A stretch of 64,000 bases of DNA from Geothrix fuzhouensis (lineage in GTDB: Bacteria; Acidobacteriota; Holophagae; Holophagales; Holophagaceae), in contig NZ_JANHMQ010000002.1 of assembly GCF_024609325.1 (NCBI RefSeq), positions 808,310-872,309 on the forward strand, read 5' to 3'. Below, piece after piece: positions 8,194 through 17,401 of this stretch. A program made the translations under genes and the position numbers. The notes beneath the pieces were generated by a model. That model did no database searches. It saw only the letters and a list, made by a program, of their open reading frames with translations, and was not told where the DNA came from. Numbering within the stretch: the first letter of the stretch is position 1; each line of letters starts with the position of its first letter.

Positions 8194-9843
8194 CTATTCC
8201 TCGTCCGGCGCCAGCCCTTCCACCTTCTTCATCTGGATGACGTCGCCGTGGTCCTTGACGATGCAGCGCAGCCAGTCCTCGGGGGCCTTGGGGTGGGTGA
8301 CCTCGCCCTTCCCATTGCGCACGTTGCCATCGAGGTACTTCCAGATGAGGAACTCGCCCAGCTTCTTCCAGCGGCCCATGAGCTCCTCGGACTGGCTGGC
8401 GGCCCGCTGGGTGAGGAAGGCCTGGGCCAGGGCCGGATCCTTCTTGTAGAGTTCCAGGGCCTTGCGGTCCACCTCCGCCTGGTCGGCCAGGTAGCGGCCT
8501 TCGAACTCGCCCTGCACCTTCTGGACGTCTACGATCATGTCGCTCCAGCGGGTGTAGGTGTAGTTGCTGACGAAGTTGAAGGTCCAGAACGCGCTGTCCC
8601 AGCTGAAGGCATCGAAGTTGCCCGTGCCGATGGCGAAGGCCTTGGGGGGCGCCGTGATCGCGCAGGAGATGGGCTGGTAGACGGTGGTGTAGGTGTCGTC
8701 CACGCCGAACCAGAGCACACCACCCACGGGGCCGGGCATCCAGCCGCGGGCCTGGCTCACGAAGGAGAAGCCGGTCTGCTGGGTGCTGATGGCGCGCTCG
8801 TGGAGATACTCCTGCCCGTCCACCTTCCAGGTCATGGGCCGCCAGCGGTAGGGCAGCTTGTAGGGCCCGGCGCCCACGTCCTTGGTCATGTCGAACTCGG
8901 TGCCTTCGAAGTGGTCGCGCATGAGCTGCATGACGTCATGCACGCCCAGCTTCTGATCGGGCTTGATGAAGAGTGGCATGGGCTTGGCGCCCTTCACGGC
9001 CTTCACGTAGTCGATCGAGAGGTTCAGGCTGGGCGCCGCGCGGCGGAACAGGCTCCACACGCGGGCCTCGCAGGCGCGCAGGGCCCCGAAGCTGAGGGGC
9101 GCGTAGGTGTCCGCGAAGCTGAAGTCCTTGTCCGCGCCCTTGAAGTAGCCCTTCTCCCGGGCAAAGGGGATGAGGTCCTTGCTGTAGATGGCGGTGCTGG
9201 GATCGTTCAGGGGGAACTGGCGGATGCGGGACTGGTTGGCGTGGGCACTGATGGTGCCGTCTGGCAGGTGGTAGGCCACCCAGAGGGCGCCTGTCTGCCC
9301 CTTACCCTTGCCGATCATCTCGAGGATCCAGACTTCGTTGGGATCCGCGATGGAGAAGCTCTCGCCCTCGGAGGCATAGCCGTACTGCTCGGCGAGGGAA
9401 GTCATCACCTGGATGGCCTCCCGGGCGGTCTTCGCGCGCTCCAGGCCGATGTAGATGAGGCTGCCGTAGTCGATGATGCCGCTGGGGACCTGCAGCTCTT
9501 TGCGGCCGCCAAACGTCGTCTCGGCGATGGTGACCTGGTTTTCATTCATGTTGCCGACGCGGGTGTAGGTCACCGGTGCTTCGGGAATGCTGCCCAGCAC
9601 CTTGCCCGTGTCGAAGGTGAAGCCGCTGTCCCACTCCCGGATCACGCGCACCTCGCCGGGGCTGTGCTTCGCGCCGGGCTTGAAGTAGAGCTCGCCGTAG
9701 AGCGTGTGGCTGTCAGCGGCATAGGTGATCATCGTCGACCCGTCTTTGGTCGCGCCCTTGGTCACGAGCAGGTTGGTGCAGGCTTCCAGGGCCGCGCCGG
9801 CGGTCAGGAGGGTGGCGAGGAGAACGAGGGGGCGAAGATGCAT
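8194..9843 (-). CDS. Secreted C69 family dipeptidase (PepD-like)
   Basis: A 549-residue Ntn-hydrolase-type peptidase. The signal peptide (MHLRPLVLLATLLTAGAALEA) ends exactly before C22, which starts the conserved CTNLLVTKGAT motif; in this family the cysteine becomes the N-terminal nucleophile after processing. Members cleave dipeptides or short peptides. The rest of the chain is full length for the family, with the conserved TYTRVGNMNE and later segments. The ATG at 9843 has AAGGAT upstream; the open frame continues a further 104 codons but overlaps the upstream gene in another frame. It lies 23 nt after the upstream OMP gene, in a run with two M13 peptidases, consistent with extracytoplasmic peptide degradation. 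Confidence 0.94.
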   Translation of the reverse strand: MHLRPLVLLATLLTAGAALEACTNLLVTKGATKDGSTMITYAADSHTLYGELYFKPGAKHSPGEVRVIREWDSGFTFDTGKVLGSIPEAPVTYTRVGNMNENQVTIAETTFGGRKELQVPSGIIDYGSLIYIGLERAKTAREAIQVMTSLAEQYGYASEGESFSIADPNEVWILEMIGKGKGQTGALWVAYHLPDGTISAHANQSRIRQFPLNDPSTAIYSKDLIPFAREKGYFKGADKDFSFADTYAPLSFGALRACEARVWSLFRRAAPSLNLSIDYVKAVKGAKPMPLFIKPDQKLGVHDVMQLMRDHFEGTEFDMTKDVGAGPYKLPYRWRPMTWKVDGQEYLHERAISTQQTGFSFVSQARGWMPGPVGGVLWFGVDDTYTTVYQPISCAITAPPKAFAIGTGNFDAFSWDSAFWTFNFVSNYTYTRWSDMIVDVQKVQGEFEGRYLADQAEVDRKALELYKKDPALAQAFLTQRAASQSEELMGRWKKLGEFLIWKYLDGNVRNGKGEVTHPKAPEDWLRCIVKDHGDVIQMKKVEGLAPDEE

Positions 9844-9866
9844 GAATAATCCTTGAATCAGGTTGT

Positions 9867-10502
9867 TCAGAAGCGGACGGTGGCGCCGCAGGTCAGGAAG
9901 GATCGGGTGGCACCGTAGCGGACCTCGCGCTGCTGATGGAAGGTCAGGTCGCTGTAGACATAGCGGGCCTCCACCGAGAAGGTGGGGTTGAAGCGCCAGC
10001 CCGCGCCGCCGCTGAGGGTGAGGCCCCACTTGGTGTCGGTGTGGCTGCCGTCGAAAAGGTTGGGGGCACGCATGGTTTCGTTCCAGAGGGTCCCCCCCAC
10101 GCCGAAGATGCCGAACAGGCCGTGGCGGGCGGGCTCTTCCACATGGGGCATCCACTCGTAGGCCACGCTATAGGCCTCCATGCGGCTATCGGCCATCAAC
10201 GGGGAGTACACCCAAGCAGTGCCGTTCCAGGTGGTCAGGGCGCCCGCCAGCACGGGGCGTTTGGCATCCATGCGCAGGTAGTCCATGCGGAAGCGCCCCA
10301 GATGGCGACTTTCGCGGTTGAAGTGAATCTGGAAGCCCACCTGGAAGCCGGGATTGAACACCGACTCCAGGTTATCCACCGGAGCCAGGTAGGACACCCC
10401 GATCCCGGTGCGTTCCCCGCCAGGGTTGTCCTGGGCGCTGAGGGGCAGGGCCAAGGCGGACAGGAGCAGGAGGGAGAGGATGGATCGGGTCATGCGGATC
10501 AC
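9867..10502 (-). CDS. Small outer-membrane beta-barrel protein
   Basis: A 211-residue protein with a signal peptide (hydrophobic run then ALPLSAQ), followed by alternating polar/aromatic strands and a C-terminal ...CGATVRF ending in phenylalanine, typical of an 8-10 strand outer-membrane barrel recognised by BamA. No enzymatic motif is seen. The GTG at 10502 overlaps the stop codon of the upstream M13 gene (GTGA), suggesting coupling; an in-frame ATG three codons later (10493) is an alternative start. The specific function is unknown. Confidence 0.8.
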   Translation of the reverse strand: MIRMTRSILSLLLLSALALPLSAQDNPGGERTGIGVSYLAPVDNLESVFNPGFQVGFQIHFNRESRHLGRFRMDYLRMDAKRPVLAGALTTWNGTAWVYSPLMADSRMEAYSVAYEWMPHVEEPARHGLFGIFGVGGTLWNETMRAPNLFDGSHTDTKWGLTLSGGAGWRFNPTFSVEARYVYSDLTFHQQREVRYGATRSFLTCGATVRF

Positions 10503-12505
10503 CAGATGGAAGGTCGTTCGCCGAGGGGGCGCTTCATGAGATCTCCATCCTTACAGCCAAAAGCCTCATAGAACTCCGGAAGGTTGGCCAGAGGTCCGTT
10601 GACGCGGAATTTCGCAGGGCTGTGCGGATCGGTAATGGTTCGGAGGCGCAAGGACTCCTCGCGGGTGAGGGTGCGCCAGGTCTCGGCGTAGCCCAGGAAG
10701 AATCGCTGTTCAGGTGAGAAACCCCCGATCTTTCCGACGGGGGTCTTGCCCTTCTGGCTCAGCTTCCAGGCGCTCCAGGCGATCTTGAGGCCGCCCAGGT
10801 CGGCGATGTTCTCGCCCAAGGTGAGCCTTCCGTTGAGATGGAGGCCGGGCAGGGGCTCGAAGGCGTCGAATTGCTTCACCACCAGCTCAGCGCGGAGGTT
10901 GTAGGCCTTTTCGTCCTCGGGTGTCCACCAACTCTTGAGGTTGCCGTCGGCGTCGTATTGGCGGCCCTCGTCGTCGAAGCCATGGGTCATCTCATGGCCG
11001 ATGGTGGCGCCGATGTTCCCGTAGTTGACGGCATCGTCGGCCGTGGCGTCGAAGTAGGGCGGCTGGAGGATGCCCGCCGGGAACACGATCTCGTTCATGG
11101 TGGGGCTGTAGTAGGCATTGTTGGTCTGGGGCGTCATGCTCCATTCGTTGCGGTCGATGGGTTGGCCGAGCTTCGCCAGGCGCCGCTGGAACTCAAAGCG
11201 GTGGGTCTCGAGGTAGTTGAGGACGTACGGCTGGCGCTTGACTTCGAGCCTGGCGTAGTCACGCCAGACATCGGGGTAGCCGATTTTCACGCGCATGGCG
11301 GCCAGCTTCTGCCGGGCCCTTGCCTTGGTGGGAGCGCTCATCCAATCGAGGCCGTCGATGCGGGCCCCCAGTGCGGTGCGGAGGTTTTCGACCATTTCCA
11401 GCACCTTGGCCTTGCTTGTGGCTGGGAAAGCGCGCTGGACGTAGAGCTTGCCCAGGGCTTCGCCCAGGCCGCGGTCGGCGGCGAACATCACACGCTTCCA
11501 ACGGGGATGCTGGGCGGTGGTGCCTTGCAGTTTGGTGCCATAGAAGGCGAAGGCCTCCTGCTCGAAGGCCCTGGAGAGGGCGGGTGCGGCGTTGCGGAGA
11601 AGGGTCCAGCGCAGATAGACGCGCCATTGGTCTGCCGGCAAGTGCTGCATCATGCGTCCCAGCTCTGCCAGGAAGGCCGGCTGGCGCACCACGAAACGGT
11701 CTGGGGCCGGCACACCCAGCGCCTTCAGGTAAAGCTCCATGGGAAAGCCCGGCGCCGCGGACTTGAGCTGGGCCGGGGTCATGGCGTGGTAAGTGGCGTT
11801 GGGGTCCCGCTGTTCGACGCGGGTCATGCTGGCCTTGGCGAGGCGCGTCTCAAGAGCCAGGATGCGGTCGGCGTCCCCGGCCTGGAAGCCGGCCATGGCC
11901 ATCATCTTCGCCACGTGGGCCCGGTAGGCGGCGAGGAGTTCCTTGGACTTGGGGTCGTCCTTCACGTAGTAGTCCCGGTCGGGCAGGCCGAGGCCGCCCT
12001 GGGCCAGCGCCATGGAATAGCGGCTGCTCTCCTTGTCGTCCTGCTCGATGCTGAAGGAGAAGCCTGCGAAGGCACCCAGGCGATGCAGATCCGCCAGGAC
12101 ATCTGCGAGGGAGGCGGCATCCTTCACGCCGTCGATGCGGGTGAAAAGCGGCTTGAGGGGAGCGATCCCCGCGGCCTCGATGCCGGCCTCGTCCATCCCG
12201 CTGGCATAGAAGTCGCCGACTTTCTGGGCCTCGGAACCCGGAGCGGCCTTGGCGGCCGCCGCGGCTTCCATGATCTCCCGCAGGATCTGGTGAGTCCGGG
12301 TATCGATCTCCTGGTCCACGCCGTACCGCTCGTACTCGGCGGGAATGGTGGTGCGCTTGGCCCACCCGCCCACGGCGTATTGGAAGAAATCCTGGCAGGG
12401 CTTCACCGAGGGATCGAGGTTCGCCGGATTGAAGCCCTTGTAGGACACCTGGGCGGAGAGCGGCGCCATCAGCGCCAGTACGAGCAGTGCGGATCGCGTA
12501 TTCAC
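10499..12505 (-). CDS. M13 family metallopeptidase (neprilysin-like), copy 1
   Basis: A 668-residue secreted zinc endopeptidase. It has a short signal peptide ending LSAQ, the M13 N-terminal signature LDPSVKPCQDFFQYAVGGW, the substrate-binding NAYYSPTMNEIVFPAG segment (about 463-478), the zinc site HEMTHGFDDEG (HEMTH at 504-508) and the third-ligand motif GENIADLGG. It ends in tryptophan, as the family does. It would cleave peptides in the periplasm or outside the cell. The start is GTG at 12505 with AAGGA six nt upstream; the nearby ATG at 12510 is out of frame. It is a tandem paralogue of the next gene upstream and overlaps the OMP gene downstream. Confidence 0.96.
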   Translation of the reverse strand: MNTRSALLVLALMAPLSAQVSYKGFNPANLDPSVKPCQDFFQYAVGGWAKRTTIPAEYERYGVDQEIDTRTHQILREIMEAAAAAKAAPGSEAQKVGDFYASGMDEAGIEAAGIAPLKPLFTRIDGVKDAASLADVLADLHRLGAFAGFSFSIEQDDKESSRYSMALAQGGLGLPDRDYYVKDDPKSKELLAAYRAHVAKMMAMAGFQAGDADRILALETRLAKASMTRVEQRDPNATYHAMTPAQLKSAAPGFPMELYLKALGVPAPDRFVVRQPAFLAELGRMMQHLPADQWRVYLRWTLLRNAAPALSRAFEQEAFAFYGTKLQGTTAQHPRWKRVMFAADRGLGEALGKLYVQRAFPATSKAKVLEMVENLRTALGARIDGLDWMSAPTKARARQKLAAMRVKIGYPDVWRDYARLEVKRQPYVLNYLETHRFEFQRRLAKLGQPIDRNEWSMTPQTNNAYYSPTMNEIVFPAGILQPPYFDATADDAVNYGNIGATIGHEMTHGFDDEGRQYDADGNLKSWWTPEDEKAYNLRAELVVKQFDAFEPLPGLHLNGRLTLGENIADLGGLKIAWSAWKLSQKGKTPVGKIGGFSPEQRFFLGYAETWRTLTREESLRLRTITDPHSPAKFRVNGPLANLPEFYEAFGCKDGDLMKRPLGERPSIW

Positions 12506-12555
12506 ACCATTTCCTTTTATCTAGTTCCGGACGCCGCGGCCTTCCGGAGCAGGGG

Positions 12556-14580
12556 CTACCAGATGGCTGGCCGCACCTTGATGTCCCGCTTCAAGGGCTG
12601 GCCATCGGTGCAGCCGAAGGCGTCGTAGAACTCCGGCAGGTTGGACAGGGGGCCGATGACGCGCTCCCGGCCGGGGCTGTGGGGATCGGTCTTGAGACGC
12701 ACGGAGGCGGCGGCCTCGCGGATGTGGTTGCGCCACACCGCCGCGGCGCCCAGGAAGAAGCGCTGGGGCCCCGTGAAGCCGTCGATGGGGGCGGGGGCGG
12801 GCTTGCCCTTGAGGCTGTTCTGGTAGGCCGCGAAGGCGATCTTCAGGCCGCCGATGTCGGCGATGTTCTCGCCGAGGGTGAGCTTGCCGTTTACGTGCTC
12901 GCCCTTGAGAGGTTCGTAGGCGTCGTACTGCTTCACCACCAGGTCCGTGCGGGACTGGTAGGCCTTCTTGTCCGCGTCAGTCCACCAGTTCTTGAGGTTG
13001 CCCTGGGCATCGAACTGGCTGCCGCTGTCGTCGAAGCCGTGAGTCATCTCGTGGCCGATGACGTAGCCCAGCGCGCCGTAGTTCACGGCGTCATCGGCCT
13101 TTGCATCGAAGAAGGGCGGCTGGAGGATACCCGCCGGGAACACGATCTCGTTCATGGTGGGGCTGTAGTAGGCGTTCACGGTGGGCGGGGTCATGCCCCA
13201 CTCCGTGCGGTCGATGGGCTTGCCGAGCTTGGCCAGGTTTTCGTGGACGCGGAAGGCGACCGCGCGGCGCACGTTGCCGAAGAAATCATCCCGCTTCACG
13301 TCGAAGGCGTAGGTCTTCCACTTGTCCGGGTAGCCGATCTTCACGCCGAAGGCGTTGAGCTTCGTGAGGGCCTGCTGCTTGGTCTCAGGGCTCATCCAGT
13401 CCAGGTTCGTGATGCGCTCGCGCAGGGCGACGCGGAGGTTCTCCACCAGCTCCAGGACCTTCTTCTTGGATTCGGGCGGGAAGGCCACCTTCACATAGAG
13501 CTGACCAAGGGCCTCGCCCAGGGTGCCATCCGTCATGGCTTCGATGCGCTTGGTGCGGGGTTCCCGTTCGGGCGTGCCGTTCAGCACCTTGCCGTGGAAG
13601 GCGAAGGCCTCTTCGCCGAAGGCTTTCGGCAGCAGGTTGGCCGTGGCGCTGAGGGCGTGCCAGCGCAGGTAGGTGCGCCACTGGGGGGCGGGCACCTCGG
13701 ACGCCAGCTTGCTGAAGGCCTGGAAGAACGAGGGCTGGCTGAGGTTCAGGTCGGCGAGCTTCACGCCGCGGGCGGCGAAATAGGCCTTCCAGTCGAAGCC
13801 CGGGGCCTCTGTCATGACCTGGTCGAGGGTGCGCTTGTTGTAGGTTTTCTGGGGGTTCCGCAGCTCCACGCGGGTCCACTGGGCCTGGGCCAAGCGGGTC
13901 TCCAGATCCAGCACCACCTTGGCGCGGACCCGGGCGAGGTCCGGCGCGTCGCCCGCCAGCTCCAGCATCTTGGCGATGTGGGCTTCGTACTTGGCGCGGA
14001 TGTCGCGGCTGCGGGCGTCATCCTTCAGGTAGTAGTCGCGGTCGGGCAGGCCCGTGCCGCCCTGGCCCAGGTAGCCGAGGTACTGGGTGGAGGCCTTGGC
14101 GTCCTGGCGCACGTAAAAGCCGAAGCCACCGGGCAGGCCCTGGTTGTGCAGCTTCGCCAGCAAGGCGGGGAGCTGCTTCGTGTCCTTCAGGCCGTCAATG
14201 GTGGCGAAGATCGGCTTCATGGGCCCCAGGCCCCGCTTCTCAATGGCGGCTTCGTTCATGCCGGAGGTGTAGAAGTCACCCACCTTCTGCTGGACGCTGC
14301 CTTTGGCCCAGGTGGTCTTGGCGCTGGTCTCGGTCAGGATCTTCTGGAGAATGGCGCGGTTGCGCTCGCTCAGCTCCTCCATGGCGCCGTAGCGGGATTT
14401 GTCCGCAGGCAGGCTGTGGGATTTGAGCCAACCGCCGTTGGCGAACCGATAGAAGTCGTCGCAGGGCTTCACGGAGGTATCGAGGTTGGCGGGGTCCACT
14501 CCGGGCTTGGACTGGGCCACCAGGGTGAAGGCCGCCAGGCCCAGACAGAGGCAGACGGAGGCTCGAAGGGAGGATGCCAT
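12556..14580 (-). CDS. M13 family metallopeptidase (neprilysin-like), copy 2
   Basis: A 674-residue secreted zinc endopeptidase, paralogous to the gene just downstream. It has a signal peptide ending LVAQ, the LDTSVKPCDDFYRFANGGW opening, NAYYSPTMNEIVFPAGI, zinc motif HEMTHGFDDSG and GENIADIGG. The C-terminus KRDIKVRPAIW is nearly the same as copy 1. The two proteins share motifs but diverge clearly elsewhere, so the duplication is old rather than recent. The ATG at 14580 is preceded by an AGGTT-type box. With copy 1, the OMP and the C69 dipeptidase it forms a same-strand peptidase run with short gaps. Confidence 0.96.
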   Translation of the reverse strand: MASSLRASVCLCLGLAAFTLVAQSKPGVDPANLDTSVKPCDDFYRFANGGWLKSHSLPADKSRYGAMEELSERNRAILQKILTETSAKTTWAKGSVQQKVGDFYTSGMNEAAIEKRGLGPMKPIFATIDGLKDTKQLPALLAKLHNQGLPGGFGFYVRQDAKASTQYLGYLGQGGTGLPDRDYYLKDDARSRDIRAKYEAHIAKMLELAGDAPDLARVRAKVVLDLETRLAQAQWTRVELRNPQKTYNKRTLDQVMTEAPGFDWKAYFAARGVKLADLNLSQPSFFQAFSKLASEVPAPQWRTYLRWHALSATANLLPKAFGEEAFAFHGKVLNGTPEREPRTKRIEAMTDGTLGEALGQLYVKVAFPPESKKKVLELVENLRVALRERITNLDWMSPETKQQALTKLNAFGVKIGYPDKWKTYAFDVKRDDFFGNVRRAVAFRVHENLAKLGKPIDRTEWGMTPPTVNAYYSPTMNEIVFPAGILQPPFFDAKADDAVNYGALGYVIGHEMTHGFDDSGSQFDAQGNLKNWWTDADKKAYQSRTDLVVKQYDAYEPLKGEHVNGKLTLGENIADIGGLKIAFAAYQNSLKGKPAPAPIDGFTGPQRFFLGAAAVWRNHIREAAASVRLKTDPHSPGRERVIGPLSNLPEFYDAFGCTDGQPLKRDIKVRPAIW

Positions 14581-14612
14581 AAATAACCTCGTAAGATGAG
14601 GGTAAAAGCCTA

Positions 14613-15074
14613 TCAGGAACGGGTGCGAAGGGATATGTGGATCACTTTCTGGATTTCCGCATGGACCACCCCCTGGGCATCCCGCAGTTCTACTGGGTAG
14701 ATGCGGTCGACCTTTGGCTGGTCCTGGAGCAGGCGGTGGATCTCGGCCACCTCGGCCTCATCCACCCGGAAGGTGGCGAAGAGGGTGCTGCGGCCCGGTT
14801 TGCGGAAGCGGATGGAGGCGGCCTTGTCCCACACCACGTAGTCCGGCCCCAGCCGGTGGATCAGCATGAGCATGTAGAAGGGGTCCACCCCGGCGTAGAG
14901 GCTCCCGCCGAAGATGGTGCCGACATAGTTCCGGGTCCGCCACGAGAGGGGCAGACGCACGCGCACTTCCGACCAGTCCGAGGCGATGAAGGCCACCCGG
15001 GCGCCGGTGCCCCGGAAGCAGGGCCAGACGTTGAACGCCCAGCGGAAGAGGCGGGTGCGGAGGGATTCGCGCAA
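14613..15074 (-). CDS. DUF4442 hotdog-fold thioesterase-like protein
   Basis: A 153-residue protein of the DUF4442 family, predicted to have a single hotdog fold related to acyl-CoA thioesterases. The segment RTRNYVGTIFGGSLYAGVDP matches the family's substrate-loop region. The first third contains the typical amphipathic N-terminus, and the last third the strand pattern ending KVIHISLRTRS. The substrate is unknown. No ATG is available near the expected N-terminus; the assigned start is TTG at 15074, 15 nt after the glpX stop, with no good ribosome-binding site, so the start is uncertain. A second DUF4442 gene lies at 22035-22520. Confidence 0.8.
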   Translation of the reverse strand: MRESLRTRLFRWAFNVWPCFRGTGARVAFIASDWSEVRVRLPLSWRTRNYVGTIFGGSLYAGVDPFYMLMLIHRLGPDYVVWDKAASIRFRKPGRSTLFATFRVDEAEVAEIHRLLQDQPKVDRIYPVELRDAQGVVHAEIQKVIHISLRTRS

Positions 15075-15089
15075 GGGGATTCGCCGGGG

Positions 15090-16070
15090 CTAGAAGCGGA
15101 CCGTGACCTGTTCGCCTTCCTTCATGTGGACCGTGTCGATGAAGTGCACCTTCCGGTCCTGGTAGGTAAGGACAAGACTCTGGGTGCGGACGCCGTGGCC
15201 AAAATGCAGCACGCCCTTGAGGAGATTGCCATGGGTGACGCCGCAGGCGGCGAAGACGATCTCCTTGCCGGGGCAGAGGTCGTCCGTGAAATAGATGCGG
15301 TTGAAGTCGACGCCCATGGCCTCGGCCTTCTCGCGGCTGGCGGTGTTGGTGTCCACCTTGAGGCGGCCCTGGATCTCGCCGTTGAGGCACTTGAGGGCGG
15401 CGGCGGAAAGCACGCCTTCGGGCGCCCCGCCGGTGCCCATGACTGCGTGGATGCCCGTGCCGCTGACGGCGGCGCTGATGGCGGCGCTGAGGTCGCCGTC
15501 GCCGATGAGCTGGATGCGGGCGCCGGCCTTGCGGATGTCCGCGATGAGCTGGGCGTGGCGCTCCCGGTCGAGGACGGTGACGGTGATCTCCTCGACCTTG
15601 CGGTCCAGGGACTTCGCGATGATCTCCAGGTTCTCCTGGACGGGCGCGTCAAGGCTCACCTTGCCCTTGGCGGCCGGGCCCACGACGAGTTTCTCCATGT
15701 AAAGGTCCGGCGCGTGCAGCAGGCCGCCCTTCTCGGTGGCGGCCAGCACTGCGATGGCGTTGGGGGCGCCGGTGGCGCAGAGGTTCGTGCCTTCCAGGGG
15801 ATCCACCGCGATGTCCACCGCCGGGTGGTCTCCGTCCAGGTCCGCCCCCATGCCGACCTTCTCGCCGATGAAGAGCATGGGTGCCTCGTCCCGCTCACCT
15901 TCGCCGATGACGATGGTGCCGTCCATACGGACGGTCTCCATGGCGTGGCGCATGGCCTCCACCGCGAGCTGGTCGCTGTACTTCCGCCGGCCGTGGCCAA
16001 CGGAAGAGGCGCAGGCAATGGCGGCCTGTTCGACCACGCGCAGGAATTCGAGGGACAGGGTCTGTTCCAT
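15090..16070 (-). CDS. glpX: Class II fructose-1,6-bisphosphatase
   Basis: Full-length GlpX (326 residues), a metal-dependent phosphatase that hydrolyses fructose 1,6-bisphosphate in gluconeogenesis. Seen motifs are [23 protein letters not shown] (metal and phosphate site) and [10 protein letters not shown]. The ATG at 16070 is preceded by GGAG; the frame is open 12 codons further up only to a TTG. It follows cutA closely. Together with the NAD(P)-type malic enzyme further along, it fits growth on organic acids or amino acids with gluconeogenesis. Confidence 0.96.
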   Translation of the reverse strand: MEQTLSLEFLRVVEQAAIACASSVGHGRRKYSDQLAVEAMRHAMETVRMDGTIVIGEGERDEAPMLFIGEKVGMGADLDGDHPAVDIAVDPLEGTNLCATGAPNAIAVLAATEKGGLLHAPDLYMEKLVVGPAAKGKVSLDAPVQENLEIIAKSLDRKVEEITVTVLDRERHAQLIADIRKAGARIQLIGDGDLSAAISAAVSGTGIHAVMGTGGAPEGVLSAAALKCLNGEIQGRLKVDTNTASREKAEAMGVDFNRIYFTDDLCPGKEIVFAACGVTHGNLLKGVLHFGHGVRTQSLVLTYQDRKVHFIDTVHMKEGEQVTVRF

Positions 16071-16102
16071 GGGGGGCTCCGGGGGAGGCTGGTCGGATGG
16101 GC

Positions 16103-16429
16103 TCAAGCGAGCCGGTTCACGCTCTGATGGATCCAGTCGAGGAAGCCCTCGGACCCGGCTTCCACCGGAAACATCAGGATCTCCGGGACTTCGTAGGTGT
16201 GGAGGTCCGCAATCACTTCCGACACCTGGGGGAACAGTTCACGGGTGGTCTTGATGATGAGCATCACCTCTTCGTCGAGGTGGGTTTCGCCCTTGAAGTA
16301 GTAGTAGCTCTTGATGCTGGGGACGATGTTCACGCAGGCGGCATAGGCCTGATCCACCAGGGCCGCGGCGATGGTCAGAGCTGTCTCCTCGCTGCCGCAG
16401 GTGGTCATGATGGTGCAGGCGTCGCTCAT
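16103..16429 (-). CDS. cutA: CutA1 divalent-cation tolerance protein
   Basis: A 108-residue protein matching CutA1 along its whole length: [28 protein letters not shown] and the C-terminal HTYEVPEIL are the family landmarks. CutA1 forms a very stable trimer with a ferredoxin-like fold and binds copper; its physiological role is debated. The ATG at 16429 has GGGTG-rich sequence upstream. The gene is followed at 33 nt by glpX. Confidence 0.96.
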   Translation of the reverse strand: MSDACTIMTTCGSEETALTIAAALVDQAYAACVNIVPSIKSYYYFKGETHLDEEVMLIIKTTRELFPQVSEVIADLHTYEVPEILMFPVEAGSEGFLDWIHQSVNRLA

Positions 16430-16608
16430 CGGGTGGACTCCCCGCCCGGCGGGCGGAACCGGTCATTGTAGCTTGGGAGCGGGGATATCGCGGATCACGA
16501 AAGGCCAGGCAGCCTGTCTGGGGGGTTTGGGTGGTCTGACCGCAAAGCACACGTTTGGTTGCCCTGCTTCGTTGTTGGTGCTGATCAGCCTTGGCACCGG
16601 GTTTGAGC

Positions 16609-16802
16609 GCGTCTGGCTGCGCCGTGTGCCGGTCTCGCTCCGGCGTGCCAGCAAGCCACGCCTCGGGCGATCCCACTCGGAGGTTGGCCGCTTACCCTTC
16701 TGAGGTTTCGACCCACCTGGTCGGGATTCGAACTGCGTCTGGCTGCGCCAGCCGCCGGTCTCGTTCCGGCGCGACATCTAGTCGCGCCTCCACGATCCCA
16801 CT

Positions 16803-16810
<8 letters not shown>
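16609..16810. repeat. Two ~77-bp direct repeats (tRNA-flanking)
   Basis: Unit A (16609-16685) and unit B (16735-16810) share the opening GCGTCTGGCTGCGCC, the middle GCCGGTCTCG-Y-TCCGGCG and the ending ATCCCACTCGGAGGTT, with a variable stretch between. The spacing is 126 bp. Each carries an internal short hairpin (CCGG...CCGG). No open reading frame with family features spans them. The whole 16430-16868 gap otherwise holds only the likely cutA promoter side and the inverted tRNA fragment. Two units with a diverged middle do not make a CRISPR array. They look like decayed copies of a tRNA-linked repeat. Confidence 0.7.
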
Positions 16811-16946
<136 letters not shown>

Positions 16947-16956
16947 CGAAGGTTTG

Positions 16957-16985
16957 ACTTTACTGGAAACGGGCGGGGGCGTCCA
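16957..16985 (-). promoter_or_regulatory. Candidate sigma70 promoter for tRNA-Pro
   Basis: On the minus strand TGGACG (16980-16985) and TAAAGT (16957-16962) are separated by 17 nt and lie about 12 nt before the mature tRNA 5' end. Each hexamer matches the consensus at four of six positions. Confidence 0.45.
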
Positions 16986-16993
16986 GTCTGGCG

Positions 16994-17401
16994 CTATTCC
17001 TTCTCAAGGCCGAGGCGGACGCGCTCTTTGCGGCGGACGTCGAGGAGGTGCAGGGCGCGGCGCAGGGGGTCGGGATCCTCGGGCTGGGTGGGCGTTTCCG
17101 CGGGGGGATCGCAAGGCACGATCTGGAGGCCGGTCAGGCTGAGGTCCAGGGCCCGGTGGATTCGGTCGCGGATCTGTGGCCACACGGCTTCGGCGGCCTC
17201 ACGGAGGGAGCCGATGCGGGTGAGTTCCCAGCAGCCCATCACCAATACGTTCCGCTGCACGCGCAGGGGGCGGGTGCGGTCGGCCAGGGCGGGCCCGACG
17301 ACGAACGACCATGCCCGGCGGAGGCGGGCCAGGGCCTTCTGATCCGGCTGGCGGGCCCCGAGGGGCACCAGGCGAGGGGTGCGACGGCGGTTCGGGCTCA
17401 T
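16994..17401 (-). CDS. DciA-like (DUF721) protein
   Basis: A 135-residue basic protein resembling the DUF721/DciA family, whose members act as loaders or regulators of the DnaB replicative helicase. The domain (about 20-95) shows the expected pattern: a W-x-x-VVGPALADRTRP strand-helix opening, a short beta strand LRVQRNVLVMGC, a tryptophan-containing helix start and ILE/VAL-rich helices. Both termini are basic or charged tails of low complexity. The ATG overlaps the CoA-transferase stop by 4 nt (ATGA), so it is translated from the same transcript. Assignment is by pattern; residues are not conserved enough to be certain. Confidence 0.65.
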   Translation of the reverse strand: MSPNRRRTPRLVPLGARQPDQKALARLRRAWSFVVGPALADRTRPLRVQRNVLVMGCWELTRIGSLREAAEAVWPQIRDRIHRALDLSLTGLQIVPCDPPAETPTQPEDPDPLRRALHLLDVRRKERVRLGLEKE

